In this document: piece by piece, positions 34,410 through 44,949 of the stretch
Layout: each line of letters starts with the position of its first letter
Position numbering within the stretch: the first letter of the stretch is position 1
From: Melitaea cinxia
Lineage: Eukaryota; Arthropoda; Insecta; Lepidoptera; Nymphalidae
Assembly: GCF_905220565.1 (NCBI RefSeq)
Contig: NC_059416.1
Location: 9,052,001-9,116,000 of the forward strand
Reading direction: 5' to 3'
Length of the DNA stretch: 64,000 nucleotides
Program-made: the position numbers and the translations under genes
Notes under the pieces: generated by a model
The model's input: the letters and a program-made list of their open reading frames with translations, nothing else
The model's database searches: none
Told to the model about the DNA's origin: nothing

Positions 34410-37400
34410 TCACTCACTTCACTCACTTCAGCCTATCGCAGTCCACTGCTGGACATAGGCCTCCCCAAGTTCGCGCCACACATCCCGGTCTTCCGCAATC
34501 CTCATCCAGCCTACACCGGCAATCTTACGTAGATCGTCGGTCCAACGGGCCGGAGGACGTCCCACACTGCGTTTGCCAAGACGCGGTCTCCACTCTAGGA
34601 CCCGTCTACTCCAACGGCCATCGGTCCTGCGACACAGATGACCAGCCCACTGCCACTTCAACTTGCTAATTCTGTGGGCTATGTCGGTTACTTTCGTTCT
34701 CCCGCGGATAGTCTCATTTCTAATCCTGTCTTTGAGAGAGACCCCAAGCATGGCCCGTTCCATTGCACGTTGAGCGACTTTAAACTTGTGGACCAGTCCC
34801 TTGATCAGTGTCCACGTCTCGGCTCCGTATGTTAACACAGGCAGGACGCATTGCTCGAAAACTTTTGTCTTCAAGCATTGCGGAATCTTCGAAGTGAAGA
34901 CTCGACGGAGCCTGCCAAACGCCGCCCAGCCCAACCGAATCCTCCTATCGGCCTCCTTCTCGAAGTTGTTGCGGCCTAGTTGGATAGTATGGCCTAGGTA
35001 AATATAATCCTGAACAACTTCGAGAAGGGTACCATCGACCGATACCGGTATCGGTATGACTTGGTTGTTAAACATAACTTTCGTCTTATCCAAGTTCATA
35101 CAGAGACCGACACGTCGGGAGGACTCGTTTAGGCCGGCCAGCATTTGGCCTAACTCATCCAGCGTCTCCGCAAAGATGACAATATCGTCGGCGAAACGAA
35201 GGTGAGAGATGAATTCACCGTTGACGTTGATGCCCCGTTCCCCCCAATCCAAGGTCTTAAAAACATCCTCTAGCGCAGTGGTAAACAGTTTCGGTGATAT
35301 TACATCCCCCTGTCTTACCCCGCGCCGGAGGGAAATAGGTCTTGTTCTTTGGTCATTGACATGAACGGTCATCGTCGCCGCGTCGTACATAGATTTTAGT
35401 ACCTCGATATATCGCCAGTCGATATGACATCTCTGCAGAGAGTCCAGGACAGCCCAGGTCTCGACGGAGTCGAAGGCTTTCTCGTAGTCCACAAATGCCA
35501 TACACAGCGGTTGATTATATTCTTCCGTCTTTTGGATAATCTGCCGAACAGTATGGATGTGGTCCACGGTGCTGTAGCCATTTCGAAACCCAGCCTGCTC
35601 TGGTGGTTGGAATTCGTCGAGTCTTCTGGCGAGACGATTCGTAACAACCCTCGAAAACAGCTTATAGACGTGGCTCAGAAGTGAGATCGGTCTGTAATTC
35701 TTTAACAGAGACTTATCGCCTCTCTTAAAGAACAGCACCACCACACTCCTGGACCACGCCTCCGGCGTGGTACCTCGGTGGATGACGGCGTTAAATAGTC
35801 TTGCCAAGGCTTTCAGGACAGGTCGCCCTGCGGCTTTAAGGAGTTCAGTGGTAACTCCGTCATCCCCCGGGGCCCTTCCGTTTTTAAGCTGCCCGAGCGC
35901 TGCACCAATCTCATCCTCTTCGAAGTCCGGGATACACTCCGAATAATGGCGCAACAATGGTGCCCGTGGATCTTCGGTGTCCCAAGTCGCAGGCTTGCGT
36001 GCGCTCGACGAGTACAGCTGTCCATAAAAATTCTCAACCTCTTCTCGGACCTGAGGGCGAGAGCAGACGGTTCTGCCATCTGCTGTTTTAAGCTTCGCAA
36101 GAAGGCTTCTCCCCAATGGTCTTTGGAAAACTTTGGACCCCCTATTCTGCTCAATCAGAGTAGCAACCTCTCTCGTATTTGAGCAGCGGAGGTCTCGGCG
36201 AATAATTTTCCGTACCCTCTTGGAAAGAGCCCTCTGTTCTGGCGAAGCAGCCGGCAACTCGCGCCTCTGCCGCATCAGATCCAAGGCTTCGGGAGAAAGT
36301 TTGGACTGCTTCGTTGGCTTTGTTGGTGGAAAGTGCCTGCGACCCAGTGTACACACCGTCTTCACCACGTTGTCGGTTATCTCGTCCACGTCGCTAGTAG
36401 TTTCCAGCGAATCGAATCGGTTTTGGAGTTCCAACTGAAACTGCTCGGAGCCACATAGTATTTGGGGCAGCGTAGGTCGGAGAGTAGATTTCATCAAGCG
36501 GGTCCGCTCCTTTCGGAGACATATATTCAGAGTGCCCCGTACTAGCCGGTGGTCGCTGCCGGTGTTAAACCTGTTAACCACTGAGACATCTCTGAATATA
36601 TGCCTTTTATCCGCTATGATGAAATCTATCTCGTTCCTCGTCACAGTATCGGGGCTTTGCCATGTCCACCTCCTTTGGGGCTTCTTCTCAAAAAATGAGT
36701 TCATCAAGAAGAGCCCCTCCGATTCGAGGAAGTTGACAAGCGTCTGCCCCCTGTGATTCCTGTGCCCCAATCCGTGTGGTCCGATGCTCGATCCGTCGCG
36801 GCCTTGTACTCCCACTTTAGCGTTGAAGTCTCCCATAACAACGCTGTAGAAGGTCGAAGTAGTGCCATGTATGGCCCTTGTGATATCTTCATACAAGGCT
36901 TCGACTTCATCGTCAGAGTGTGCCGAGGTCGGCGCATATACCTGTATCACTTTCAGGGAGTACCTGTCGGTGAGCTTAAGTACAAGGTACGCTACCCGGG
37001 TCGACACACTACTGACTTCCACAACGTTGTTAGTGAGAGTCTTGTGAACCAGAAAACCGACGCCACCTTGGGAAAGCCCATCACCTTCACGGAAGTAGAA
37101 CAAGTGCCCGGAGTCCAGGATCATCGTGTCCTCTCCCTCTCTTCGGACTTCAGACAACCCCAGTATGCTCCACTTAATGTGACTAAGTTCTACCTCAAGT
37201 TCGGTGAGGTGATGGTCCAACCGTAGCGTGCGTCCATTATACGTAGCCAGGAATATTTTTCTATGGCAGCCTCCCGTACCCCGGTGATTCTTAGCACCCT
37301 CTACCCCACCGTTACCACGGCCGCTGCCGTAGCCGGGAATAGTGGGGCTGCCGGGAACTGAGGGCCTTATTTTTAGGTTCGAACTCATGGGGGTTTTTGC

Positions 37401-37646
37401 CCATAGTCACCACGCTGGGCAGGCGGGTTGGTGACCGCAGGGCTGACTTTGTCGCACCGAAGACGCTGCTGCCCGTCCTCGGTCTGTGCATTTAAAAAGC
37501 CAGCAGTTGGATGGCTATCCCGCCATCGGTCGGCCTTTTAAGTTCCAAGGTGGTAGTGGAACTGTGCTATCCCTTAGTCGCCTCTTACGACACCCACGGG
37601 AAGAGATGGGGTGGCTAAATTCTTTAGTGCCGAAACCACACAGCAC
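34410..37646 (-). mobile_element. RTE-type non-LTR retrotransposon, near full length
   Basis: 3,237 bp on the minus strand, inserted in GH1 copy B exon 3. It has a structured 5' UTR of about 258 bp (37389-37646), one intact ORF (34428-37388) and a short 3' end with TGAAGTGAGTGA repeats, typical of RTE tails rather than poly(A). The short derivatives across the window share its two ends. Confidence 0.9.
34428..37388 (-). CDS. RTE ORF: APE endonuclease plus reverse transcriptase, 986 aa
   Basis: Retrotransposon protein that nicks target DNA and copies its own RNA. N-terminal endonuclease (about residues 45-290) with LATYNGRT, LSEVRREG, QVYAPTSAHSD, MGDFNAKVG, NEIDFIIADK and GSDHRLVRG, covering the expected Asn, Glu, Tyr, Asp, Asp and His residues. 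Reverse transcriptase (about 490-790) with KNGRAPGDDG, NYRPISLLSHVYKLF, QAGFRNGYSTVDHI, AFVDYEKAFDSV, RRGVRQGDVISPKLF and the catalytic RFADDIVIF. Near the C-terminus VGRPPARWTDDL, ending RELGEAYVQQWTAIG. Length and one-ORF design fit the RTE clade. No stop or frameshift, so possibly active. Start ATG follows GGGCAAAAACCCCC. Its codon use is more GC-rich than the host exons it interrupts. Confidence 0.93.
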   Translation of the reverse strand: MSSNLKIRPSVPGSPTIPGYGSGRGNGGVEGAKNHRGTGGCHRKIFLATYNGRTLRLDHHLTELEVELSHIKWSILGLSEVRREGEDTMILDSGHLFYFREGDGLSQGGVGFLVHKTLTNNVVEVSSVSTRVAYLVLKLTDRYSLKVIQVYAPTSAHSDDEVEALYEDITRAIHGTTSTFYSVVMGDFNAKVGVQGRDGSSIGPHGLGHRNHRGQTLVNFLESEGLFLMNSFFEKKPQRRWTWQSPDTVTRNEIDFIIADKRHIFRDVSVVNRFNTGSDHRLVRGTLNICLRKERTRLMKSTLRPTLPQILCGSEQFQLELQNRFDSLETTSDVDEITDNVVKTVCTLGRRHFPPTKPTKQSKLSPEALDLMRQRRELPAASPEQRALSKRVRKIIRRDLRCSNTREVATLIEQNRGSKVFQRPLGRSLLAKLKTADGRTVCSRPQVREEVENFYGQLYSSSARKPATWDTEDPRAPLLRHYSECIPDFEEDEIGAALGQLKNGRAPGDDGVTTELLKAAGRPVLKALARLFNAVIHRGTTPEAWSRSVVVLFFKRGDKSLLKNYRPISLLSHVYKLFSRVVTNRLARRLDEFQPPEQAGFRNGYSTVDHIHTVRQIIQKTEEYNQPLCMAFVDYEKAFDSVETWAVLDSLQRCHIDWRYIEVLKSMYDAATMTVHVNDQRTRPISLRRGVRQGDVISPKLFTTALEDVFKTLDWGERGINVNGEFISHLRFADDIVIFAETLDELGQMLAGLNESSRRVGLCMNLDKTKVMFNNQVIPIPVSVDGTLLEVVQDYIYLGHTIQLGRNNFEKEADRRIRLGWAAFGRLRRVFTSKIPQCLKTKVFEQCVLPVLTYGAETWTLIKGLVHKFKVAQRAMERAMLGVSLKDRIRNETIRGRTKVTDIAHRISKLKWQWAGHLCRRTDGRWSRRVLEWRPRLGKRSVGRPPARWTDDLRKIAGVGWMRIAEDRDVWRELGEAYVQQWTAIG

Positions 37647-37984
37647 AATATGAGCGGTGTTGGTGAATACCTTTGTTCGAAGAATCTCTTGCTGGCTCAC
37701 GCCAAAGCTTACAGACTATATGATGAATACTATAGAAGCAAACAAAATGGATTTATTGGAATTTCAATACATGGCATGTGGCACGAACCAGCCACTGATT
37801 CTATTGATGATCAACAAGCCGTGATAGATGCGATGCAATTCGATGTAAGTTTTCATTTTTGTTGATGATGCATACATGGCCATGTTGTCTACATCATCAT
37901 TTGTAACAGCTTATGTCCGAAATACTGTATTTATACGAGTCAGGAGATGCAACAAGTCGATCTATAATTCATCAGTGCTCCTAA

Positions 37985-38290
37985 AACAACATCATCTAAA
38001 ACTTCGACGATTTGCGGGTTCGATTCCTGCTCGGGGTGGATAATTGTATTTGCACAAACTTTTCTTCCTGTGTGATCGTCTGGCCTTGTGGATCTCCACA
38101 CCGTGCTACGGATAGTACGTTGAGCCGTCGGTCCCGGTTGTTAACATAAATACCCGATAGCGATTGTTACTCATAGTAGGCAATATATTCGCGAACCTGC
38201 AGTCTAGCAGCGCGGTGGATTAAGCTCTGACCCTTCTCCTACACGAAGAAAGAGTCCTATGACCAGCTATGGGATGTTACAGGCTGAATC
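37985..38290 (+). mobile_element. tRNA-derived SINE
   Basis: GACGATTTGCGGGTTCGATT (B-box), then GATCGTCTGGCCTTGTGGAT and GCGGTGGATTAAGCTCTGAC. In intron 3 of copy B. Confidence 0.6.
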
Positions 38291-38339
38291 GTCATTTATC
38301 GTCATATAATGTTAGCATTATTATATATATATAAATAAA

Positions 38340-38560
38340 TAAATAAATAAATAATTTTTTTATACAAACATAATAAATTTTCATACAAACTTAAACCTCT
38401 TTAATCCGGTCCTATCGAAAAATTCGTTCTTGGCGGTCTACTAACTGTAAAATACCTCCCTACCAAATTTTATCTTTATGCGTCCAACTCCAGCGGATTT
38501 TAAGGTTTCGTGATAAGTGAATGACTCAACGATTTATAGATATATAGAGTGACATCTCTA
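38340..38560 (-). mobile_element. Helitron module fragment
   Basis: Reverse strand resembles the terminal unit at 18445: TGGAGTTGGACGCATAAAG, AAATTTGGTAGGGAGGTA and AAGAACGAATTTTTCGATAG. Confidence 0.5.
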
Positions 38561-39527
38561 CAGTCTAGTCATCGGTATTATAACAATAGTATGTATTTTT
38601 TCAGTGGGGCCAATACGCACATCCAATTTTTAGCAAAGAAGGTGACTTCCCTTACGAGCTAAAAAGGAATGTTGATACCAAAAGCGCTGAACAAGGTTTT
38701 TCACAATCTCGTTTGCCAAAGCTCTCAGAATCAGAAATAGAATATATCAAAGGCACTGCAGATTTCTTTGGACTCAACACTTACACAAGTAAACTGGCGT
38801 ACAGAAATGCTTCATTGCTAGAAATGTACCCAGTACCTTCATATTACGACGACATGGGGGCTGTTATAGTCAGAGACGATTTGTGGCCGGAAAGTGTTTC
38901 GAGCTGGTTGCAGGTTAGGAAAAATTAATACCATCACACAAGTTACTGGATGTATATATCTACTCTAAATAATAGCGTAGACATTTTAATTTTAATTTTT
39001 GTTATTTTTAGGAAGTACCGTGGGGCTTAACGAAATTACTTCTCGAAATAAGTAAGCGGTATGACAATCCACCAATTTATATCACAGAGAATGGCTGGTC
39101 GACATTTGGTGGTCTCGTAGACGACGACAGGATTCGGTACTTAAGGAACCACCTCGATGCTGTTTTAGATGCAATTGAAGCTGGAAGCAATGTAAAGTCA
39201 TACACGTATTGGAGTTTGATGGATAACTTTGAATGGCTAAGAGGCTACAGGTTAGTTCAGTCGAAGAGAGTTTCTATAAAAAAATTTACTACGTAATATT
39301 TGATCCTGACCAATTTTTTGAAAGATTCTATGTAAAAATGAGTTGTTTTTTTTTTTTTCAGGGAGAAGTTTGGTTTATACGAAGTGGATTTCACTAGTCT
39401 AAATCGAACGAGAACTCCAAGAAAATCTGCATTTATTTATAGAGAAATCGTAAGAACTAAAACCTTAGACTTTGATTACGAACCCGAAAAATTTACGGGA
39501 GGATAAATTTAGAGCATAAAATCGATT

Positions 39528-39533
39528 ATTAAA
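39528..39533 (+). other. poly(A) signal of GH1 copy B
   Basis: ATTAAA variant in a 3' UTR clearly homologous to that of copy A, where the same site is AATAAA. Confidence 0.5.
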
Positions 39534-39572
39534 CAACTGACGGGTTAAGCTGGACAACAATTTTATTTTAAA

Positions 39573-39890
39573 CTAGCTTTGCCCGCGACTTCGTCCGCGT
39601 GGAACTTAACAGAAAGGTTATTGTTCAGTTTACAGAGTTATAAAGTAAATAAATTTCTAAAATAAAAATAACCTAAGTTACTCCTTATTACATCAGCTAT
39701 CTGCCAGTGAAAGTCCCGTCAAAATTGGTCCAGCCGTTTCGGAGATTAGCTGGAACAAACAGACAGACAGACACAATTTGTAAAAAATGTTATTTTGGTA
39801 TATGTACCGTGTATGTAACCTGTGTAGCATTTAGTAAAAAGCGGTTATTTTATTATTACAAATAGACAATCCATTTTTATTTATTGATTA
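39573..39890 (-). mobile_element. third-family Helitron
   Basis: Reverse strand ends CACGCGGACGAAGTCGCGGG CAAAG CTAG at 39573. Relatives at 22411 and 47673 share CATCAGCTATCTGCCAGTGA or its variant and a CAGACAGACAGAC tract. Confidence 0.6.
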
Positions 39891-40436
39891 TTTTATTTAT
39901 TTTAAAATTGATTTTATACTATTATTTAAAATGTAATAAATAGTATATTTTAGCTGCAAAACTTATTTTATTTTCGAGAAATTAAAATCAAATCTTTCAT
40001 TAGGTAATATGAATTTTTGTTTTAATTATGTATTAAATTTTACTATCATAATTATATGTTTAAGTAAATTTAATTCATCGATGCTTGTGGGTTTTGAATG
40101 ATTATTACCTGTTAAAAACCAAAATGATAAGAACCAAAAAACTAGTCTGGTCAATGGAATTGTTAATTTAACGTTAATAAATACGTATTTATTCATGTGA
40201 ATTGAGTGATTCCTGTGATCGGTGTGAGATACATACATAGATACATAGACTTCAATTTGTTTTCGCATTCTCACAGTTTATTTAAATTTTACGATATATG
40301 AAATTATCCTAATTTGCATTTAATTACTTTGTTTAGAATTAATTTTTTACCTGTCTAAATAGCTTGTATGTCTTCACAAGTTAAAATAAAGTAAGTTATC
40401 CTTAAAAGATTATATACGTCGGACTTTTTTGTTTAA

Positions 40437-40725
40437 CTGAGGTAGGGCACAACAGGAATTTCCTGCTCAAAATATGGAGCAACCCGACTAGGGTAGTACC
40501 ACGACCTCACAGAAGATCACAGCTAAATAATACTGTTTTCAAGCAGTATTGTGTTCCTGTAGGTGAGTAAGGTGACCAGAGCTCCTGAGGGGGGATTGGG
40601 GATTGAGTCGGCAACGCGCTTGCGATGGTTCTGGTGTTCCTGGCGTCTATAGGCTGCGGTAATCTCTTACCATCAGGTGAGCCGTATGCTTGTTTGCCGA
40701 CCTAGTGATATAAAAAAAGCTGTTA
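40437..40725 (+). mobile_element. LINE/SINE 3' element
   Basis: Near-identical to 2381-2672, including ATACTGTTTTCAAGCAGTAT and TACCATCAGGTGAGCCGTAT. The 40.7-41.6 kb stretch after it has no recognised gene. Confidence 0.65.
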
Positions 40726-41607
40726 ATGAGGAATAATTCCACCACGCATCGATTTTTTTAAAACTACCGGCTAATATCTCTCAGGGCGGGAGTGAGGAAC
40801 AGATTACAGTTTGGTTCTGAAACCTAAGAGTAGGTCTCAGTATGGGACGGACGTGGTTTCGTCCAATTTATCCCTCGATGCCACCAGTTTGCACATGTCC
40901 CCTTAAGGAGAACTCTTGTGTTGTTATGGCGAGTTTTCAGAATGCTTAATGAATCATTAATGAAATTACTGGGATCATTTGGTTAGACAACGAACAAGGT
41001 ACAATTCTGGGGTCACCTGGTGAGCATAGCCAAAGTAGCTGCATAAAGCTTTTGAATAGGGATTTGAACAGGGTGCGACAGTACTTCACATCAGAACATC
41101 GGCTTGTTTTATAAAGCTTACGTCGGTTCCCGTTTATTTTTCGCCATTTTGGTAGGTGCTTCCCAATGTCAACTCCAACAACTGGACTACATTCCACGCC
41201 AGGCAGTTTGTATTGTCAACAATCCCAAGTTTATAGATGATGTAGAACTTGAAACATAGTAGAGACGTTGTCTCTCTGTGTGCTTTTTACCGTCTGTATA
41301 ATGAATGTTTTGGAAGAACTCTTCAATATGGAAACACCGTCACATTTCTACCATCGCACCCTACGCCACAGAACTAGATATCAAACACGCCAATTGGATA
41401 CGTGACTTGCATCCAATAAGATGAGCTTCTCGTAATATTTAAGCGTAAGTATAAACTGTAGAATGGTCTATCTCCTGAGGTTTCCCTGGTCACACATTTA
41501 ACCTAAAAGATGCTGATTAATTCGCACCTTTCGAACTTTTTAAAATTCACAGAATTACATCAGATCCAGACGCACGCTTATTTAAAAAAATAATTAAAAA
41601 AAAAAAA

Positions 41608-42054
41608 ACCGACTTCAAAAAGGAAACTAAAAAGTGAAAAATAAATTTACTTAGTACAAAGTAATTCGTATTTTGATTTAGTTAATCAGAAATGATTAAA
41701 TAAATATTTTATAATTTTGAAGTCGGCGCCAAGTAAAACAATAACTACTCTAGTATCTACTCATAAGTTGTATTCAGTTTTCTTTCATAATTTGTTTCAT
41801 TGACTATTAGGTTGAATACTGTTATTATTCTGTTATTGTTTTGACATATCTAATAATATTTTTTGTACTTGTTTGTTGTGTGTGTGTTGTTTGTATTTGT
41901 TATTGTAGCCAGGTTGTTGTAGTATTTACTTGGCACCAACTTCAAAATTATAAAATATTTATTTAATCATTTCTGATTAACTAAATCAAAATACGAATTA
42001 CTTTGTACTAAGTAAATTTATTTTTCACTTTTTAGTTTCCTGTTTGAAGTCGGT
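41608..42054. mobile_element. foldback element with 128-bp inverted arms
   Basis: Left arm 41608-41735 and right arm 41927-42054 are near-perfect reverse complements, starting ACCGACTTCAAAAAGGAAAC. The 191-bp centre is T/G-rich. The ends match the ACCGACTTC family, suggesting a related MITE or a head-to-head derivative. Confidence 0.8.
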
Positions 42055-42124
42055 TTTTTTTTGTTAAAAATTATTTTATTTTACAATTTTTAGTGATGGG
42101 TAGACCTAACAAGGATCTTTTTTC

Positions 42125-42430
42125 TTTTGTGTCGGGGGACCGGAAACATACACAATACACAAGCACAAACACCCAGACAATGACAAACATCTATATGGCC
42201 AATTCAAATATCTGTCGTGCGCGGAGATTGAACCCACTAACGCCAGCGCAACAGCCGGTGCTGTGACCGCTGCGCTAACGCGTCGACATACTATGAGTAA
42301 AGTTCGCTATCAGGTGTACGTAATAACAACCGGGACTGACAGCCTAACGTGTTCTCTGAGGCTAGGTTGGGAGAACCACAAGGATTAACAACTAGGGAAT
42401 AGAACCCGCGACCGTCGGTGTTTAGGCGCC
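42125..42430 (-). mobile_element. SINE
   Basis: Reverse strand head GTTAGCGCAGCGGTCACAGC, plus a second divergent piece to 42430 with GTTCTATTCCC. Confidence 0.5.
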
Positions 42431-42436
42431 GCCGAC

Positions 42437-43052
42437 ACGGCACATGCACCATTATATCAAAGCGGTCGTCAAACAGCAAAAAGTAACTGCTGTAAATTGT
42501 TGAGAAATTCCCTCGAGTGTTTATGGGCTCCATCATCAAACCTGGTCCTGTGACACAGATGATCACACAGCAGGTAATTGCTATAAATCGTTGAAGAGTA
42601 CCCTCGACTATCTTTCGTCTCCATCATCAGACTGAAATGGCCCTTATAACTCATATATATGCAAAGTTCTCATCAATATAAACGAATTAAGTTCAAACAG
42701 CAGGTAATTGCTATAAAACGTTAAAGAGTTCCCTCAACTATCTTTCTTCTGCATCATCAGATCGACTCCAGACCTTTATTAAATAGTAGTTCTTTATAGT
42801 GCTTAATGAAAACATGGTTAAATTTACTAGTCACCCTTACGATTTTTGAAAGTTTCCCTCGATTTCTCTGGGATCCCATCATCAGATCCTGGTTTCCTTA
42901 TCATGGTACCAAACTATGAATATCTCCTTTCCAACAAAAAAAGAATTATCAAAATCGGTTCATAAACGAAGAAGTTATCTCCGAACATACATAAAAAAAT
43001 ATATATATACGGTCGAATTGAGTAACCTCCTTCTTTTTTTGAAGTCGGTTAA
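42437..43052 (-). mobile_element. ACCGACTTC-family element with duplicated segments
   Basis: A unit with CAGGTAATTGCTATAAA and CCCTCGACTATCTTTCGTCT recurs near 42470, 42570 and 42700. The family's 5' end, reversed, closes at 43052 (TTTGAAGTCGGTT). Confidence 0.5.
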
Positions 43053-43479
43053 AAATGGGTCAGAAAAGCTGTATTGGCTCGAATATGTGTGGTTCAAACT
43101 TGATAAACACAAAATTTAACAACACTATTTGAAAAGTCAATATTTGCATTCGCATCCGCGCTCGCGAATGACAAAGTCAATTATGTCCTTAGTACCTGGG
43201 TAACCGAGCTTAGCCTGGTATTTTTAGTAAATCGTGTTTTTTGGAAATAATATTTAAATACGAATTACATATTTATAAAATATGAATAATATTTTTTTCC
43301 GACAATAATAAAAAATATAAATAAAAATAAAAAATCAAAGATATAAAATAATTAAAAAATAATAATGATAAAATATGAAAAATATTTTTTAATTTTACCG
43401 ACATAATAATAAAAGTATGACCTGGCTATTTAAATAAAAAATAATGAGTGCAATTATTAAAAAAAAAAGTAATAATCAA

Positions 43480-43575
43480 ACTGGAAATATAAGGATTTGA
43501 GCCGTGGTCTTTTCGGTCGATCGCAACCGGCTGATTTCCCACCTGAGCTATTACAACATTATTACCTTTTGCGAA
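43480..43575 (-). other. tRNA-like sequence (SINE head or pseudo-tRNA)
   Basis: Reverse strand has ATAGCTCAGGTGGGAAATCA and ACCACGGCTCAAATCC, like A and B boxes, but no clean acceptor stem or anticodon loop. Followed at 43700-43790 by a SINE-like tail (CGTTGGAGCCGTTTCCGTGA). Confidence 0.35.
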
Positions 43576-43922
43576 ATTTACCTTCGTATTCTAAAGATAT
43601 TGTAACCATTTTTTCATTGCCCAAAGAACGTGTTTTATAAAACGACATTTTCTAAAAATAGATTTATTTATCTCCCCCAAAATCCCCTATATACTAAATT
43701 TCATAAAAATCGTTGGAGCCGTTTCCGTGATTCAGATTATATACATATACAAGAATTGCTCGTTTAATAGTATAAGATTAGATATATTCACATTCGCTTT
43801 TGCGAATATTATAAATTCAAAATTCGTTACACCACTAATAGAGATGCATGTGTAAATAGATACATGTACCTACATATATTCACAAACATACACATTTTAT
43901 TGATTTATCAGGCGTTTAAAAC

Positions 43923-44040
43923 TAAGTTAATAATAATAAAGATAATAAATACTCTTTATTATACACCATAAAGAAACGTAACAAAAAGTTATACTTACAA
44001 AGAAAGATGTACAAAGGCGGTCTTAGCGCTGTATTATGAT
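43923..44040 (-). mobile_element. LINE 3'-end fragment
   Basis: Reverse of the 1412-1575 type: AGCGCTAAGACCGCCTTTGT ACATC, TTTCTTTATGGTGTATAATA, then ATT repeats. It ends shortly before the copy C promoter. Confidence 0.55.
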
Positions 44041-44109
44041 GTATTTATCCAAATTGTCATGGCTTACTCAAAAAAAATTGAATACCTACTTTACTTGTTT
44101 TTATGTTAA

Positions 44110-44204
44110 AAGCTTTATCTCAACTATTAAGATATTGTATTATTAAGTGTAGCTCAGATCTCTTGAAACTAATAGTATCTAGTATTGAAGATATCGTCTG
44201 AGAT
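44110..44204 (+). promoter_or_regulatory. proximal promoter of GH1 copy C
   Basis: TTATCTC at 44115-44121, 90 bp before the ATG; the block TCTAGTATTGAAGATATCGT and the following CTGAGA match copy B almost base for base. Confidence 0.5.
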
Positions 44205-44314
44205 ATGTTACGCGTCGTTTTGTTCAGGTGAGATAATGTATTAATTTTTTTTTAATTTATCTAGTATATAGTTTTTGTCAAGTAACAAAATTTCATTGTA
44301 TTTATTTTTAATAA

Positions 44315-44631
44315 TCTAATATATAAAATTCTCGTGTCGCGATGTTTGTAGTTATTAAACCCCTCTGAAACGGCTTGACCGATTCTCATGAAATTTTGTG
44401 TGCATATTGGGTAGGTCTGAGAATCAAACAACGTCTATTTTTCATCCCCCTAAATGTAAAGGGTAGTCCACCCCTAATTTTTTTTAACTTTTAGACAAAT
44501 TATTTATTTTTTATTTTATTATGATTTGGCGTTGAAAAATACATACAACCCTAAATTTTCACTCTTCTACCACCAACCCCTATTTTTCAATAGCGTTAAG
44601 CGGCAAGCACAACGTTTGCCGAGTCAGCTAG
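44315..44631 (+). mobile_element. second-family Helitron
   Basis: TCTAATATATAAAATTCTCG start, GCCGAGTCAGCTAG end; closely matches 3322-3640. In intron 1 of copy C. Confidence 0.65.
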
Positions 44632-44949
44632 TTAGTAAATAAAAAAGATGTTCTAGTAATAATATCTATTCGAAGAAATTGATAGTGTATTGTTCGTACA
44701 TTTTGTTCTACTATATTAATAGTTTTATCCTTTTCATGGTTTTTAGGATGTTTTTATACATCGCTAAAATAAAATGGTAGTTATATTGTTAATTTTGTGT
44801 AAAGTACCTATATTCTTATCATGGTATTAAAATTTTATTACCAAAACATACACTTTGACTTATAAGTGTTATAGTAATTTGTGTTCCGATTTGTAAAATT
44901 AATTAAGTTACATTTTTCGCTTACATCATTACTTGGTTATTGTCTTGGT

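Larger units (their letters stand above)
34401..37655. repeat. 9-bp target site duplication of the RTE insertion
   Basis: AATATGAGC occurs at 34401-34409 and 37647-37655, exactly flanking the element and reading Asn-Met-Ser in the GH1 exon. Confidence 0.9.
29653..39506 (+). pseudogene. GH1 myrosinase-1-like copy B, exon 3 split by an RTE LINE
   Basis: Exons: 29653-29675, 32191-32315, 33928-34409 plus 37656-37844 (one exon interrupted), 38605-38913, 39012-39250, 39362-39506. Removing the 3,237-bp insert and one 9-bp target duplicate leaves 1,512 nt in frame, or 503 residues. Signal peptide begins MSRVVLF. TINEP and YITENGW are intact, as are all splice sites, and no other stop or frameshift was seen, so the insertion looks young. 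With the insert, the frame leaves the gene at 34410, shortly after TINEP, and meets a stop at 34530. Oddity: the glucose-contacting YHWDLP reads YHSDLP. The allele could be polymorphic, with an empty site in other individuals, or the element might be spliced out, but no splice sites hug its borders. Exon 5 is unusually close to copy A. Confidence 0.88.

Noticed and set aside
34428..37226. Several 60-160 codon plus- and minus-strand frames inside the RTE
   Set aside because: Shadows of the GC-rich 986-codon ORF in other frames.
37389..37646. HDV-like self-cleaving ribozyme in the RTE leader
   Set aside because: CTAAGGGA resembles the J4/2 segment of such ribozymes, but the pairings I can draw are nested, not the required double pseudoknot. 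Left as an open structural question.
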